This document shows, one piece after another, positions 42,801 through 51,848 of a stretch of 64,000 nucleotides of DNA. Origin of the DNA: RBG-16-58-11 sp038042985 (GTDB taxonomy: Bacteria; Pseudomonadota; Gammaproteobacteria; Burkholderiales; Thiobacteraceae); contig JBBTCZ010000010.1 in NCBI GenBank assembly GCA_038042985.1, forward strand, positions 1 through 64,000, written 5' to 3'. The position numbers and the translations under genes are program-made. Within the stretch, counting starts at the first letter, position 1. Each line of letters begins with the position of its first letter. Below the pieces are notes generated by a model. It was not told the DNA's origin. It saw nothing but the letters and a program-made list of their open reading frames with translations, and searched no databases.

Positions 42801-45800
42801 TTGGTAGGTGATGACGTTGCCGAGGTTGTCGCTAACGCTGACGAGTTGGCCTTGGCTATTTTTGGTTTTGGTTTCGGTTTGAGCGAGGGAGTTGGTGGTA
42901 ACAACGGTAAGGCCGTTGTAGCTGATCTGTTTAGTGCTGTTGTCGGGCGCGGTTTCTTGAATGGCGCGGCCCAGGGCATCGTAGTGCAGGTAGGAATACA
43001 GCGGGCTATCGCCTGAATAATAGGGTTTGGTGACGCGATCCACGCGGCCAAAGCTATCGTAGTAGGTGTCTTTGGTGACGAGGCGGCCATCGAAGCCTTG
43101 CACTTGCACGCGAATCTCGCGATTGAGCATGTCGAAATAGGCATAGCTGATCGGTGTGCCCGCCGTGGTGGTGGCGACGTAATACTTGGCGAAGCTGGGA
43201 CAGGTGGCGTCGCACAAGTTGTACGCCACATTGGTCTGCGTGGCGTCGGCGCGGGTTTCGTTGATCTTGCGTCCGAAGCCGTCATAGCTCCAGGTGGTGG
43301 TGAGGCCGTTGGGGCCGGTGAGGGTGGCGGCTTTGCCGAAGCGCGCGTCGTAGGTGCCGGTGTCGCTGTGGTTAAGGGCATTGGTGGTGGTGATGGGGAA
43401 TTGGCCGCGTGCGTCATAGACGCTGGAGGTGGTGCGCGAGGCGATGCCGCTGCCGGATACGGTGACGCTGAGTTTGTTGCCGTAGCCATCGTAGCTGTAG
43501 TCGGTTTGCAGGCGCAGGGCGGCGATATTGGGCTCGATCACTTCTTGGGTGAGCAGGCCATTGGTCGCGTGGTAGGCAAAGCTGGAGGTGCGGGTGAGCG
43601 TGCCTGCGGCGGGCGTTGCGCTGGTGACACTGGCCAGGGTTAAGCGCCCGAGCAGCCAATTGGTGCTGTCGTTGGTGTAGGTGTTGGCGGTGGTTTTGCT
43701 ATAGCCGTCGCCGGTGCTGACGACGATTTGCGTGGGGTTGCCAAAGCTGTCGTATTGGTTGGTGGTGGTGACGGTGGTGACGAGGCTGCCGTTTAGCTCG
43801 TAGCTGGATTCGACACTTTGCGTGAGTTGTACGGCATAGCGTGTGCCACCGAGGGCGACGGCAGTATAGGCGTTTTGCGCTTGGTTTAATAGCGTGCCGT
43901 TTATTTTTTTGGTGCTGAGCGTAGGCAAGCCGGTGTAAGGATAGTCTTGGCGATATTCGTTGTGGGTGACGATGCCGGTTTGCGGATCGGTCGTATCCAT
44001 AGTGCGAAAGCCCAACATGCCGCGCCCATCTTGGCTGGCTTTCATGCCGGAATATTTATAGTTGAGCGAATAGCTGCCGCCGATGCCATCACTGGTGCTG
44101 CTCGCAGATACGACATAGATCGGGGCTTGGATGTCGAGGGTGGGGTAGGTAGAGCCGGGTTCTTTGGTGTATACGGTGTTGTCGGTTAGGGGTTTGTAGG
44201 TGATTGAGGTAACTGCGCCTTGGCCGGTGGTGATGGTGGTTAAGAGATCAGGAGCGAAAGTAGACGAGAGTCCTGCCTTGAAGCTCGCGGTTCCATCTCT
44301 TAAATAAGCAAGATCTGGCTTACCGTCACCGTTGATATCGGCCCAGTAGTGCGCATGATACCCACCAGAAGAGACTGTACCAAAGGTTTGAGTACCGAAT
44401 ACACCATCTCCGCCAAGCGTGCCGTTTGCTCCCTGCCCGCTCAGCGCAACTCGCCACGTCGCAGTGCCATCTTGAAAGTAAACAATATCCGGCTTTCCAT
44501 CACCATCAATGTCTAACGGAAACAACTGGTGCCCACCTCCATAGCTCGAAATACCTTGGGTGGTCGTGCCCCATACACTGTCTATAGCAAAGGAGCTTCC
44601 GGTACTGAGCAATACGCGAAAGATTGATCCGCTTCCAGCTTGGTAGTAGACCAAATCGGCTTTGCCGTCGCCATTGGCATCGACCAAGCGCGGGCCGTCC
44701 CCAGTGTCCCACTTGACACCTTGCGTATTACTACCCCAAGCAGTATCGGAACCGAGGGACGTGCTGGTGCTTAACATGATGCGCCAAGTCGATGTGCCAT
44801 CTTGCTGATATACAAGATCGGCCTTCCCGTCGCCGTTTACATCGGCCCAGTAGTGCGCATGATATCCACCAACTGAAACTGTACCGAAGTTTTGCTTACC
44901 CAATACAATATCTGGGCCAAGAGTGTTACCTGTTCCTTGTGAGCTTAACGCCCCACGCCAGGTGGCTGTGCCATCTTGCAAATAGACAATATCTGGCTTC
45001 CCATCGCCATCAATATCGGGAAAAAAGAATTGGTGATTTCCACCGTAACTGGATATGCCTTGGGTAGTGGTGGCCCAAATGTTGTCTGTAGCAAAGGAAG
45101 TTCCTGTACTCAAGAGTACGCGAAAAACCGCGCCAGATCCGGCTTGGTAGTACACCACATCGGCCATACCATCGGCGTTCACATCAATTAGGCGTGGGCC
45201 ATCACCTGTATCCCATTTAATGCCTTGAGTACTGTTGCCCCACACGGTATCAGTGCCAAGGGATGTACCATTACTTAACATGACATGCCAAGTTGAAGTA
45301 CTGGCTTGCAAGTAAACGAAATCCGCCCGACCATCACCATTCACATCACCCCAAAAATTTCCTCCGCTTTGCCAAGTCATACCTGTAGTGTATGAGCCGA
45401 TATCGGGATCAGTGCCGAAACCACTATTTCCGTCCTGGTACGATAACGTGGACGGAGATAAACAAACCCCATCTCCAGCACACTCCGTCAGAGTCGCTAA
45501 GCGCGAGCGCTGCGTTGCCGTACTCTGGTTGTAAACCAGCCTGTATTCTCTGGTAAGAGTAGTTCCCGCATAACTCAACACCTTCGTCATCCGCACCGTG
45601 GTCTTCATCAACGATCCAGCATGATAAGCAGGCGCAACATCAGGCCGCGCCTCATACACAAACTGCACGGAGTTATAAGGCGTCAGCCCCTTGCTCGCAT
45701 TCCCGGTGTAATCAATCCGCGTCGGATAAAACTGGCCGTTGGCGTTGTCTTCCAGATAGGTCAGAGTGAGATAGTTGCCCACGGTGTCTTGCACTTTATT

Positions 45801-46430
45801 CAGCGCCCACACGAATGCACTGCTCTTGCCTTGCGCCTCGATTCGGGAATCGTTTGTGACGCCGTATTCCATCACCTGCCCGCTCTTGGTCCAGACTTTG
45901 AAATAGGCGGGGCCGGTGCCTGCCGTGCCATAGCTGATGATGCGGCTATAGGATTCGCGCTCGGTGCGGTATTCGGCGCCATCGGCGCCGTAGACGCCGC
46001 CGATGACGATTAAGCGTTGGCCGTCTAAACAGAAGCGGTCATTGGCGTCGAAATTCACCGCGCCGCGCACGCCGTCTTGGGCCAGGGTTTGCGGGCAGCG
46101 GCTGATGCTGGATAAGCCGCCGAGCGACAAGCCCATGCCAAGGAGGCCGTTGCCGCCTTGGCTGTTGTAAGAAAGCGAAAGGCTGGGTTGCATGCCCGCT
46201 GTGCCGGGCGGTACAGCGAGGGGGAGGGTGTAATTGGCGGAGCCGGATTCGGATACTTGGAATTGCCCTTGGGTGGCGCCGACCGGGCTGGTGGCGGCAA
46301 ACGCCGGAAGGATAAATAACGATGTAGCGAGGAAGCTAAAAAGCGCGGCCCCAAAGCGCAACCAATTCCTAAGACCGCGACAAGTTAAAATTGCGCGAAC
46401 GCGCTCAACGATACGAGAAATCATGCTCAT
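39819..46430 (-). CDS. Giant RHS-repeat protein with SpvB, FG-GAP and C-terminal metallopeptidase domains
   Basis: The 2203-residue protein starts after a strong GGGAGGAAGC site at 46430. It has an N-terminal export segment (about 28-46), an SpvB-like domain (about 50-300, YTLPLAVPPGTAGMQPSLS) and at least seven FG-GAP-type repeats (about 350-720, DVNGDGKADLVY), part of which is duplicated with a 504-base period. YD/RHS repeats run from about 1000 to 1840, interrupted near 1510-1665 by a beta-rich insert resembling a carbohydrate-binding domain. The RHS core ends at RFMSADP and YTDPSGF near residue 1885. The variable C terminus has a Gly/Ala-rich region, then a zincin motif HELGH (2135-2139) with a likely third ligand Glu in VNENAF (2169). 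This is a polymorphic toxin architecture. Confidence 0.88.
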   Translation of the reverse strand: MSMISRIVERVRAILTCRGLRNWLRFGAALFSFLATSLFILPAFAATSPVGATQGQFQVSESGSANYTLPLAVPPGTAGMQPSLSLSYNSQGGNGLLGMGLSLGGLSSISRCPQTLAQDGVRGAVNFDANDRFCLDGQRLIVIGGVYGADGAEYRTERESYSRIISYGTAGTGPAYFKVWTKSGQVMEYGVTNDSRIEAQGKSSAFVWALNKVQDTVGNYLTLTYLEDNANGQFYPTRIDYTGNASKGLTPYNSVQFVYEARPDVAPAYHAGSLMKTTVRMTKVLSYAGTTLTREYRLVYNQSTATQRSRLATLTECAGDGVCLSPSTLSYQDGNSGFGTDPDIGSYTTGMTWQSGGNFWGDVNGDGRADFVYLQASTSTWHVMLSNGTSLGTDTVWGNSTQGIKWDTGDGPRLIDVNADGMADVVYYQAGSGAVFRVLLSTGTSFATDNIWATTTQGISSYGGNHQFFFPDIDGDGKPDIVYLQDGTATWRGALSSQGTGNTLGPDIVLGKQNFGTVSVGGYHAHYWADVNGDGKADLVYQQDGTSTWRIMLSTSTSLGSDTAWGSNTQGVKWDTGDGPRLVDANGDGKADLVYYQAGSGSIFRVLLSTGSSFAIDSVWGTTTQGISSYGGGHQLFPLDIDGDGKPDIVYFQDGTATWRVALSGQGANGTLGGDGVFGTQTFGTVSSGGYHAHYWADINGDGKPDLAYLRDGTASFKAGLSSTFAPDLLTTITTGQGAVTSITYKPLTDNTVYTKEPGSTYPTLDIQAPIYVVSASSTSDGIGGSYSLNYKYSGMKASQDGRGMLGFRTMDTTDPQTGIVTHNEYRQDYPYTGLPTLSTKKINGTLLNQAQNAYTAVALGGTRYAVQLTQSVESSYELNGSLVTTVTTTNQYDSFGNPTQIVVSTGDGYSKTTANTYTNDSTNWLLGRLTLASVTSATPAAGTLTRTSSFAYHATNGLLTQEVIEPNIAALRLQTDYSYDGYGNKLSVTVSGSGIASRTTSSVYDARGQFPITTTNALNHSDTGTYDARFGKAATLTGPNGLTTTWSYDGFGRKINETRADATQTNVAYNLCDATCPSFAKYYVATTTAGTPISYAYFDMLNREIRVQVQGFDGRLVTKDTYYDSFGRVDRVTKPYYSGDSPLYSYLHYDALGRAIQETAPDNSTKQISYNGLTVVTTNSLAQTETKTKNSQGQLVSVSDNLGNVITYQYDPFGNLTKTTDPKGNQTTLIYDARGRKIGMVDPDMGSWTYTYNVLGELIQQKDAKLQIVNMTYDLLGRMLSRSEPDLVSTWVYDTATKGVGKLKQVSSDNGFLRVYTYDSLGRVSSETSTIDTTYNVSKTYDAYGRVSVLTYPTGVAVKNVYNAYGYLSEVRNNATSALFWKGNAKDADGHVLNETLGNGLTTTRTYTASTGRVQAINTNGVAVVQNQSFTFDALGNLTARFDSVAGFTETFSYDGLNRLTTATQGGVTTTVAYDSIGNITNKSDVGNYTYGAKPHAVTQVTSSLITETIWVDDALPAGAAPTGDESWTWVTGSPAPFAGAKAHQSAIKAGTHQHYFTGATAKLAVATGDTLFAYVYLDPANMPSEVMLQWNDGGWEHRAYWGADSIGWGVNGTNSRRYMGALPPGGQWVKLEVPASAVGLEGKSLNGMAFTLYGGRATWDKAGKASAGGGATYVYDANGNLISGAGRTVTYTSYNQPSQITQGAASVNFIYDADHTRIRQISSSETMIYLNPRIDAGMHFEKEVKGSVTEYKHYIYGAAGVVGVYTTSSAAAPKTSYFHQDHIGSIVAVTDDAAMVVARYAFDPWGKRLLLAGDADATHHGFTGHEHLSDVGLVHMNGRIYDPILARFMSADPYIQFPGNAQSFNRYSYTLNNPLSYTDPSGFSLWTKIRGTVVRVIAAVADAYGCAGYCSAAVGAYQGYKSGGLTGAVVGGIGGYLSYQTSVNYPLNGADGIIWDNVAKAAAINGAIGCASAAAGGGSCGRGAVAGAIGTVGNAYGFMGSVIAGCAAGKISGGSCGDGALNAVVSYAVYSATRYAIDAQRVENPVVRLRVQFSSQDAEMFNSPEESYRYHDGRPELVREEIDSFIHTRRGANIFSQEGVLTVYPEQGADGPSARIGGMSINYNGGRVNGFAHELGHTIWGGSFCDYGGQAAGCGSAYRVGNVQVNENAFRRATGQLPRFWYRETNPNHQYYGKSFYVGPQ

Positions 46431-46512
46431 GCTTCCTCCCTGGATGCAGCAGGTGATCGATTGATATTTGTTTAGTAAGCGGCTACGGGGGAAATCCGAG
46501 CGCTTTTTTAGA

Positions 46513-46542
46513 ATAATGTCTTATGACAATCAGATTTGTCAA
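46513..46542 (-). promoter_or_regulatory. Sigma-70-like promoter of the RHS gene
   Basis: On the minus strand a perfect TTGACA (46537-46542) is followed after 18 bases by CATTAT (46513-46518). Transcription would begin near 46505 and leave a leader of about 75 bases before the RHS start at 46430. The surrounding DNA is AT-rich. Confidence 0.55.
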
Positions 46543-46607
46543 TATAATTGTATTTTGTGTTACACACGCCACACGCCGTTATTTCCCTAGCAGTCTGCCG
46601 AATTTAT

Positions 46608-47993
46608 TTAACGCACCGTCGCCCTAACCTGCCTTATCCAAACCGTCTTCGCATTCACAAACTCATGTATCCCATGATGCGATAACTCGCGCCCAAACCC
46701 CGACGCCTTCACCCCGCCAAATGGCAAACGCGGATCCGATTTCACTATGCCGTTGATGAAAGTGCAGCCCGCCTGAATCTGCGTGGCCAACGCTTCGGCA
46801 CGCGCCACGTCTTTGCACCAAATCGACGAGCCCAAGCCAAACTTGGTTTCATTCGCGATTTGCATCGCGTGCGCTTCGCTCTCGGCGCGGATCACGATCG
46901 CAACCGGGCCGAAGAGTTCTTCATGATAGGCGCGGGTCTTGGCGGTGACGTGATCGAGAATCGACGGTGGGTAATAAAAACCTTCGCGCGCATCCGGCTG
47001 GCAGCCGGTGAGTGCAGTAGCGCCCTGGGCGATGGAGTCGGTGACTTGTTGATGCAAGGTTTCGCGCAAATCAAGCCGAGCCATGGGGCCGATTTGGGTC
47101 GCGTCTGCCGTCGGGTCGCCGAGCGTCAGCGCTTCGGTTTTCGTTTTGAATTCATGTAAAAATGCCTCGGCGATTTCCGGCACCAGGATGAAACGCTTGG
47201 CGGCGATGCAGGATTGACCGCAATTCATGAAGCGCGACGCCACTGCCATATTGCTGGTGAAATCCAAATCCGCATCACGCAACACGATGAATGGATCGGA
47301 GCCGCCCAACTCCAACACGCATTTTTTCAAATGCTGCCCGGCAGCGGCGGCCACTTTGCGCCCGGCGGCTTCGGAACCAGTGAGGGTGACCGCCTGCACA
47401 TGCGGGCTCGCGATCACATCCACCACTTGATCTACTTCGATCATCAGGGTGGTGAAAAGCCCTTCCGGTAAACCGCTGTCATGGAAGATCGTCTCTATCA
47501 TTTGCGCACATTGCGGCACGTTGGAGGCATGCTTCAACACCACGGCGTTGCCCGCCATCAATGCCGGGGCAGCCGCGCGGAATACTTGCCAGAAGGGGAA
47601 ATTCCACGGCATGACCGCGAGCACCACGCCCAGCGGGTAATGCGCAACATAGCTTTTGCCCGCATCCGATTCCACCAGTTCGGGCTTTAAGAAGGATTCG
47701 GCGTACTCAGCGTAATAATCGCAGCCCCCGGCGCACTTTTCAACTTCGGCGCGGGATTCGCGCAACAGTTTGCCCATTTCCTGGGTGATCAACGCAGCGT
47801 ATTGATCGCGATGCACGCGGAGATGAATGGCCACGTCACGTAATATTTCGGCACGGTGAGTGAACGATGTTTGCGCCCAAGCTGTCTGTACATCGTGAGT
47901 TTTTTCCAAGGCGAGGGCTAATCGATGACTGTCCCAACTCGGGTAAGTATGCATGACCTTATTGACGCTCGGGTTGAGGCTCACGTAGGGCAT
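46608..47993 (-). CDS. NAD(P)-dependent aldehyde dehydrogenase, succinate-semialdehyde type
   Basis: The start at 47993 (MPYVSLNPSVNKV) gives 461 residues; a longer frame to 48029 adds a poorly conserved leader. Motifs include MPWNFPFWQVFRAAAPALMA near residue 140, ELGGSDPFIV with the general-base Glu, and the catalytic Cys in GQSCIAAKRFI. The C-terminal PFGGVKASGFGREL is typical of the GabD/Sad branch that oxidises succinate semialdehyde. No transaminase gene adjoins, so the substrate is open. It is divergent from slt. Confidence 0.88.
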   Translation of the reverse strand: MPYVSLNPSVNKVMHTYPSWDSHRLALALEKTHDVQTAWAQTSFTHRAEILRDVAIHLRVHRDQYAALITQEMGKLLRESRAEVEKCAGGCDYYAEYAESFLKPELVESDAGKSYVAHYPLGVVLAVMPWNFPFWQVFRAAAPALMAGNAVVLKHASNVPQCAQMIETIFHDSGLPEGLFTTLMIEVDQVVDVIASPHVQAVTLTGSEAAGRKVAAAAGQHLKKCVLELGGSDPFIVLRDADLDFTSNMAVASRFMNCGQSCIAAKRFILVPEIAEAFLHEFKTKTEALTLGDPTADATQIGPMARLDLRETLHQQVTDSIAQGATALTGCQPDAREGFYYPPSILDHVTAKTRAYHEELFGPVAIVIRAESEAHAMQIANETKFGLGSSIWCKDVARAEALATQIQAGCTFINGIVKSDPRLPFGGVKASGFGRELSHHGIHEFVNAKTVWIRQVRATVR

Positions 47994-48075
47994 TGTGTTA
48001 TCCTTATTGCTGGCGCAACACCGCGCCACAGGCCTTAATATAGCAGGTATGTTCAGAATCTTTCAGGGCCTCGGC

Positions 48076-50019
48076 ATGCCGCGCATCACGCAATTTACCG
48101 CCGCCCTTTTCATCGCGCTCCAATTTATTTTCGTCCCCGCATTCGCCGCGCCGGACGACGATTTTCTTGCTGCGCGCGATGCTTTCAACGCGCGCAATTC
48201 CGCGCGCCTCGATCAGTATGCCAACAAATTGCAGGAACATTCGCTCGCACCGTTTGTACGGTATTGGCAACTCTCGCTCAATCTCGATGCCGCAAAACCA
48301 GAAGAAGTGAAAGCCTTTTTGGATGGTTATAGCGATGTTTACGTTTCTGATCGCCTGCGTGCCGACTGGCTGAAGGCCTTGGGTAAACAAAAGCAATGGA
48401 CGCTGTTTCAAACCGAACTCCCACTCTTAATAAACGAAGACGCGGAAATCACCTGCTATCAACTGCAAGCGCGCCTAGCGCTGTTACCCACCGACAAAGC
48501 GCCCTTAACCGAGGCCAAGCGCATCTGGTTTTCCGCCTCCGATCTGGCCACCAGTTGCAATCCGCTGTTCGAGCAACTCGCCGATGAAGAATTACTGAGT
48601 GTGGACGACGTGTTCGCGCGCCTGCGCCTGGCTTTGGAAGCGGGCAATGTGAGCGTCGCACGCTATGTCACGCAATATCTGCCCAGCAAATACCAAAGCG
48701 GCGTGAAAGCGTTGGAAACGGTCGCCAGCAATCCATCGCATTTCTTGGAAAAGCGCAGCTATGACCTATCCACGCGCGGCGGGCGCGAGATGGTGCTGTT
48801 CGCCATTCACCGCATCGCGCGCACCGACCCGGAGCAGGCGATTCATCGCTGGGAATCAATCAAGTCACAGTTCAGCCCCGAAGAACAAGCCTACGTCGCA
48901 GGGCAAATCGCGTTGCATCTGGCACGCCGGCATGAACCCAACGCACTGGCTTGGTTCGGTTATGCGAAGGATGCGCCGCTCTCTGATTTTCAGTTGGGAT
49001 GGAAAGCACGCGCCGCGATGCGCGCGCAAGATTGGAATGCCTTGCTCTCCGCCATCGCCTGGATGAATGAGGCCGAAAAGCGCCGCCCCGAATGGCGCTA
49101 TTGGTATGCGCGCGCGTTGAAATCCCTGGGCCGGCCGGTCGCGGCGGATGAGCAATTCGCCGTCTTATCGCGCGAGCATCATTTTTATGGCCAGCTTGCG
49201 AGCGAGGAATTAGGCGCGATCATCGGCCCGACATTGGCGACTTACAAACCGACGGAAGATGAAATCAAAACCATCGCTATCAACCCCGCCTTGCAACGCG
49301 CGCTGGCCTTGTACCGACTCAATCTGCGCCTCGAAGGCGTGCGCGAATGGACCTGGGCCATTCGCAAATTCGACGACAAACAACTGCTCGCGGCGGCGGA
49401 ATTGGCGCGCCGCAATGAGCTCTATGACCGCGCCATCAATACCGCCGATCGCACCCAGCAATTGCATGATTTCAGCTTGCGCTATCCCTCGCCGCATCGC
49501 GAGACGATGCAGGGCTATACCAAATCACTCAATCTGGATGATGCCTGGGTGTATGGCCTGGTGCGGCAAGAAAGCCGCTTCGTGCAAGTCGCCAAATCCA
49601 GCGTCGGCGCATCGGGCATGATGCAGCTGATGCCCGCCACCGCCAAATGGGTCGCGAAAAAGCTCGGCATGAAAAGTTTCAGCCTCGGTGTAGTGACCAA
49701 ACTCGACACCAACTTCGCGCTCGGCACGTATTACATGAAGCATGTGCTGGATACCTTGAGCGGCAGCCCGGTGCTCGCTACCGCCGCCTACAATGCCGGC
49801 CCCGGCCGCGCGCGCAAGTGGCAAGAGTTGAAGCCGATGGAAGCCGCCGCCTATGTCGAATCCATCCCCTTCAACGAAACCCGCGACTATGTGAAGAAGG
49901 TGATGAGCAACAGCGCCTACTACGCGGCGCGCTTCGGCGACCCGCTCACTTCACTCAAGAAGCGACTGGGCATCATTCCTGGCAAATCGAAGGAAGAGTT
50001 GCCGAGCGACGAGCCTTAG
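48076..50019 (+). CDS. slt: Soluble lytic murein transglycosylase (Slt70 type)
   Basis: The enzyme cleaves peptidoglycan to 1,6-anhydro products in the periplasm. I prefer the ATG at 48076, which has an AGGG site seven bases upstream and starts a signal peptide (MPRITQFTAALFIALQFIFV); ATGs at 48049 and 47995 are possible. The result is 647 residues: a long alpha-superhelical U/L-domain, then the catalytic domain with Glu in GLVRQESRF, ASGMMQLMPATA and TAAYNAGPGRARKWQ. It is 10 bases before earP. Confidence 0.93.
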   Translation: MPRITQFTAALFIALQFIFVPAFAAPDDDFLAARDAFNARNSARLDQYANKLQEHSLAPFVRYWQLSLNLDAAKPEEVKAFLDGYSDVYVSDRLRADWLKALGKQKQWTLFQTELPLLINEDAEITCYQLQARLALLPTDKAPLTEAKRIWFSASDLATSCNPLFEQLADEELLSVDDVFARLRLALEAGNVSVARYVTQYLPSKYQSGVKALETVASNPSHFLEKRSYDLSTRGGREMVLFAIHRIARTDPEQAIHRWESIKSQFSPEEQAYVAGQIALHLARRHEPNALAWFGYAKDAPLSDFQLGWKARAAMRAQDWNALLSAIAWMNEAEKRRPEWRYWYARALKSLGRPVAADEQFAVLSREHHFYGQLASEELGAIIGPTLATYKPTEDEIKTIAINPALQRALALYRLNLRLEGVREWTWAIRKFDDKQLLAAAELARRNELYDRAINTADRTQQLHDFSLRYPSPHRETMQGYTKSLNLDDAWVYGLVRQESRFVQVAKSSVGASGMMQLMPATAKWVAKKLGMKSFSLGVVTKLDTNFALGTYYMKHVLDTLSGSPVLATAAYNAGPGRARKWQELKPMEAAAYVESIPFNETRDYVKKVMSNSAYYAARFGDPLTSLKKRLGIIPGKSKEELPSDEP

Positions 50020-50029
50020 TACTCGCTCC

Positions 50030-51151
50030 ATGCACACCCGCAAGCGTTGGGATATTTTCTGCACGGTCGTCGATAACTACGGCGACATCGGCGTGTGCTG
50101 GCGGCTCGCGCGCCAACTCGCCGCGGAGCATGGCTTGACGGTGCGGCTGTGGGTGGACGATCTGGAGAGCTTCGCCAAACTCGCTCCCCAGCTCAACCCG
50201 CAACAAGATCAGCAACAACTCAATAATGTGGAAATTCAGCGCTGGCGCACCCCCTTCCCGCAGACGACACCGGCTGAAGTGGTGATTGAAGCCTTCGCCT
50301 GCCATTTGCCGGAGAACCATATCGCCGCCATGGCGGCGCAAGCCACCCAACCGGTTTGGATCAACCTGGAATACCTTAGCGCGGAAGACTGGGTGGAAGA
50401 TCACCACAGCCTGGCGTCACCCCATCCTCGGCTGCCGCTGACAAAATATTTCTATTTCCCCGGCTTCTCGGCGAATACTGGGGGCTTGATTCGAGAGGCG
50501 GGGCTCATTACGGCGCGTGATGCATTCCAGAACAACCCCAGCGCGCACACCGAATGGTGGCGCGGACTGGGCGCGGAGCCGGCGCCGAATGCGCTCAAGG
50601 TTTCCCTATTCGCCTATCCCGTAGCGCCCGTCGCGCCCCTATTGCAGGCTTGGATCCGCTCGGCCACGCCGATATTTTGCGCGCTGCCGGAAACGCCGCT
50701 CTCCGCTGCCATCGCCCAAGCCCTGGAGGTAACCCCGATACGCGCCGGAACCCGCATCGTGCGCGGCAACCTGACCCTGGCCGGTATCCCGTTTCTGGCC
50801 CAGGAAGCGTATGACCGGCTGCTGTGGGCATGCGATCTGAATTTCGTGCGCGGCGAGGATTCATTCGTGCGCGCCCAATGGGCCGCCAAGCCCTTGGTAT
50901 GGCAGATCTACCCCCAACACGATGCCGCGCATGAAGCAAAATTGGAGGCATTTATCACCCGCTACGGCGCGGCGGCGCTGGCCGGCCTTTGGCGCAGTTG
51001 GAACGGCCGGGGCGACCCAGCGGATGCTTGGCCCGCCTTCGCCGCCGCCCTGCCAGACTTGGCCGCCCACGCCCGGCATTGGGCCATTGCCCATTCCAAG
51101 CTGCCCGATTTGGCCGCGAATCTGGTGAAATTTAGCCAAAACCCGTTATAA
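50030..51151 (+). CDS. earP: EF-P arginine rhamnosyltransferase EarP
   Basis: EarP transfers rhamnose from dTDP-rhamnose to Arg 32 of elongation factor P. The 373-residue protein has the N-terminal signature VVDNYGDIGVCWRLARQLA, the LEYLSAEDWVEDHH segment and the nucleotide-sugar motif NFVRGEDSFVRAQWAAKP near residue 280. The efp gene lies 36 bases downstream and encodes the matching Arg 32. Confidence 0.95.
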   Translation: MHTRKRWDIFCTVVDNYGDIGVCWRLARQLAAEHGLTVRLWVDDLESFAKLAPQLNPQQDQQQLNNVEIQRWRTPFPQTTPAEVVIEAFACHLPENHIAAMAAQATQPVWINLEYLSAEDWVEDHHSLASPHPRLPLTKYFYFPGFSANTGGLIREAGLITARDAFQNNPSAHTEWWRGLGAEPAPNALKVSLFAYPVAPVAPLLQAWIRSATPIFCALPETPLSAAIAQALEVTPIRAGTRIVRGNLTLAGIPFLAQEAYDRLLWACDLNFVRGEDSFVRAQWAAKPLVWQIYPQHDAAHEAKLEAFITRYGAAALAGLWRSWNGRGDPADAWPAFAAALPDLAAHARHWAIAHSKLPDLAANLVKFSQNPL

Positions 51152-51152
51152 T
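51147..51152 (+). promoter_or_regulatory. Candidate -10 element of an efp promoter
   Basis: A perfect TATAAT overlaps the stop codon of earP, 36 bases before the efp start. The -35 region is weak (GGTGAA at 17-base spacing). A separate efp promoter would let EF-P be made in larger amounts than EarP. Confidence 0.5.
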
Positions 51153-51187
51153 GCGCGGCTTTTCCCAATCTGTTTTTTAGGTGCCGT

Positions 51188-51748
51188 ATGAAACTCGCAA
51201 CAGAACTGCGCCCTGGCAACGTTGTCATGATCGGCAACGATGCGATGGTGGTGCAAAAAGCCGATTACACCCGCTCTGGCCGCAACGCCTCCGTGGTGAA
51301 ACTGAAAATGAAAAACCTGCTCACCGGTTCAGGCAGTGAAACCGTGTACAAAGCCGACGATAAATTCGACACCGTGTCGCTGGAGCGCAAGGAAGCGACC
51401 TACTCCTACTTTGCCGACCCGATGTATGTGTTCATGGACACTGAATACGAGCAGCATGAAGTCGAAAAGGATAATCTAGGCGAGTCGATCAACTATCTCG
51501 AAGACGGCATGCCAGTCGAAGTCGTGTTCTATCAGGGCAAGGCGCTGTCGGTCGAAATGCCCACCTCGGTGGTACGCGAAATTATCTACACCGAACCTGC
51601 CGTGCGCGGCGACACCTCGGGCAAGGTGCTGAAACCCGCTAAACTCTCCACCGGTTTTGAAATCCAGGTGCCCTTGTTCTGCGCGACCGGTGACAAAATT
51701 GAGATCGACACCCGCACCCACGAGTATCGACGCCGCGTTAACGCATAA
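51188..51748 (+). CDS. efp: Translation elongation factor P
   Basis: EF-P relieves ribosome stalling at polyproline. The 186-residue protein has the three KOW/OB-like domains, and residue 32 is Arg in RSGRNASVVK, the position rhamnosylated by EarP (Lys in the EpmA-dependent type). The EF-P signature toward the C terminus (CATGDKIEIDTRTHEYRRR, 19 residues) is intact. A hairpin terminator follows after 20 bases. Confidence 0.97.
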   Translation: MKLATELRPGNVVMIGNDAMVVQKADYTRSGRNASVVKLKMKNLLTGSGSETVYKADDKFDTVSLERKEATYSYFADPMYVFMDTEYEQHEVEKDNLGESINYLEDGMPVEVVFYQGKALSVEMPTSVVREIIYTEPAVRGDTSGKVLKPAKLSTGFEIQVPLFCATGDKIEIDTRTHEYRRRVNA

Positions 51749-51769
51749 GGCGCGTCGCGCCAATTAAAA

Positions 51770-51795
51770 CGGGGCCATCAGGCCCCGTTTTTTAT
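51770..51795 (+). terminator. Intrinsic terminator of efp
   Basis: CGGGGCC and GGCCCCG form a seven-base-pair GC stem with an ATCA loop, followed by TTTTTTATT. Confidence 0.93.
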
Positions 51796-51848
51796 TCCTG
51801 CTATTTTTTCCCTCAGCGCAGTATCGTCGCAACGCTTCCAGCCGCCGT

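Noticed and set aside
44270..45380. Regularly repeated DNA that could suggest a CRISPR array
   Set aside because: The repeats are long, coding, in frame and encode FG-GAP units; there are no short identical repeats with unique spacers, and no cas genes in the window.
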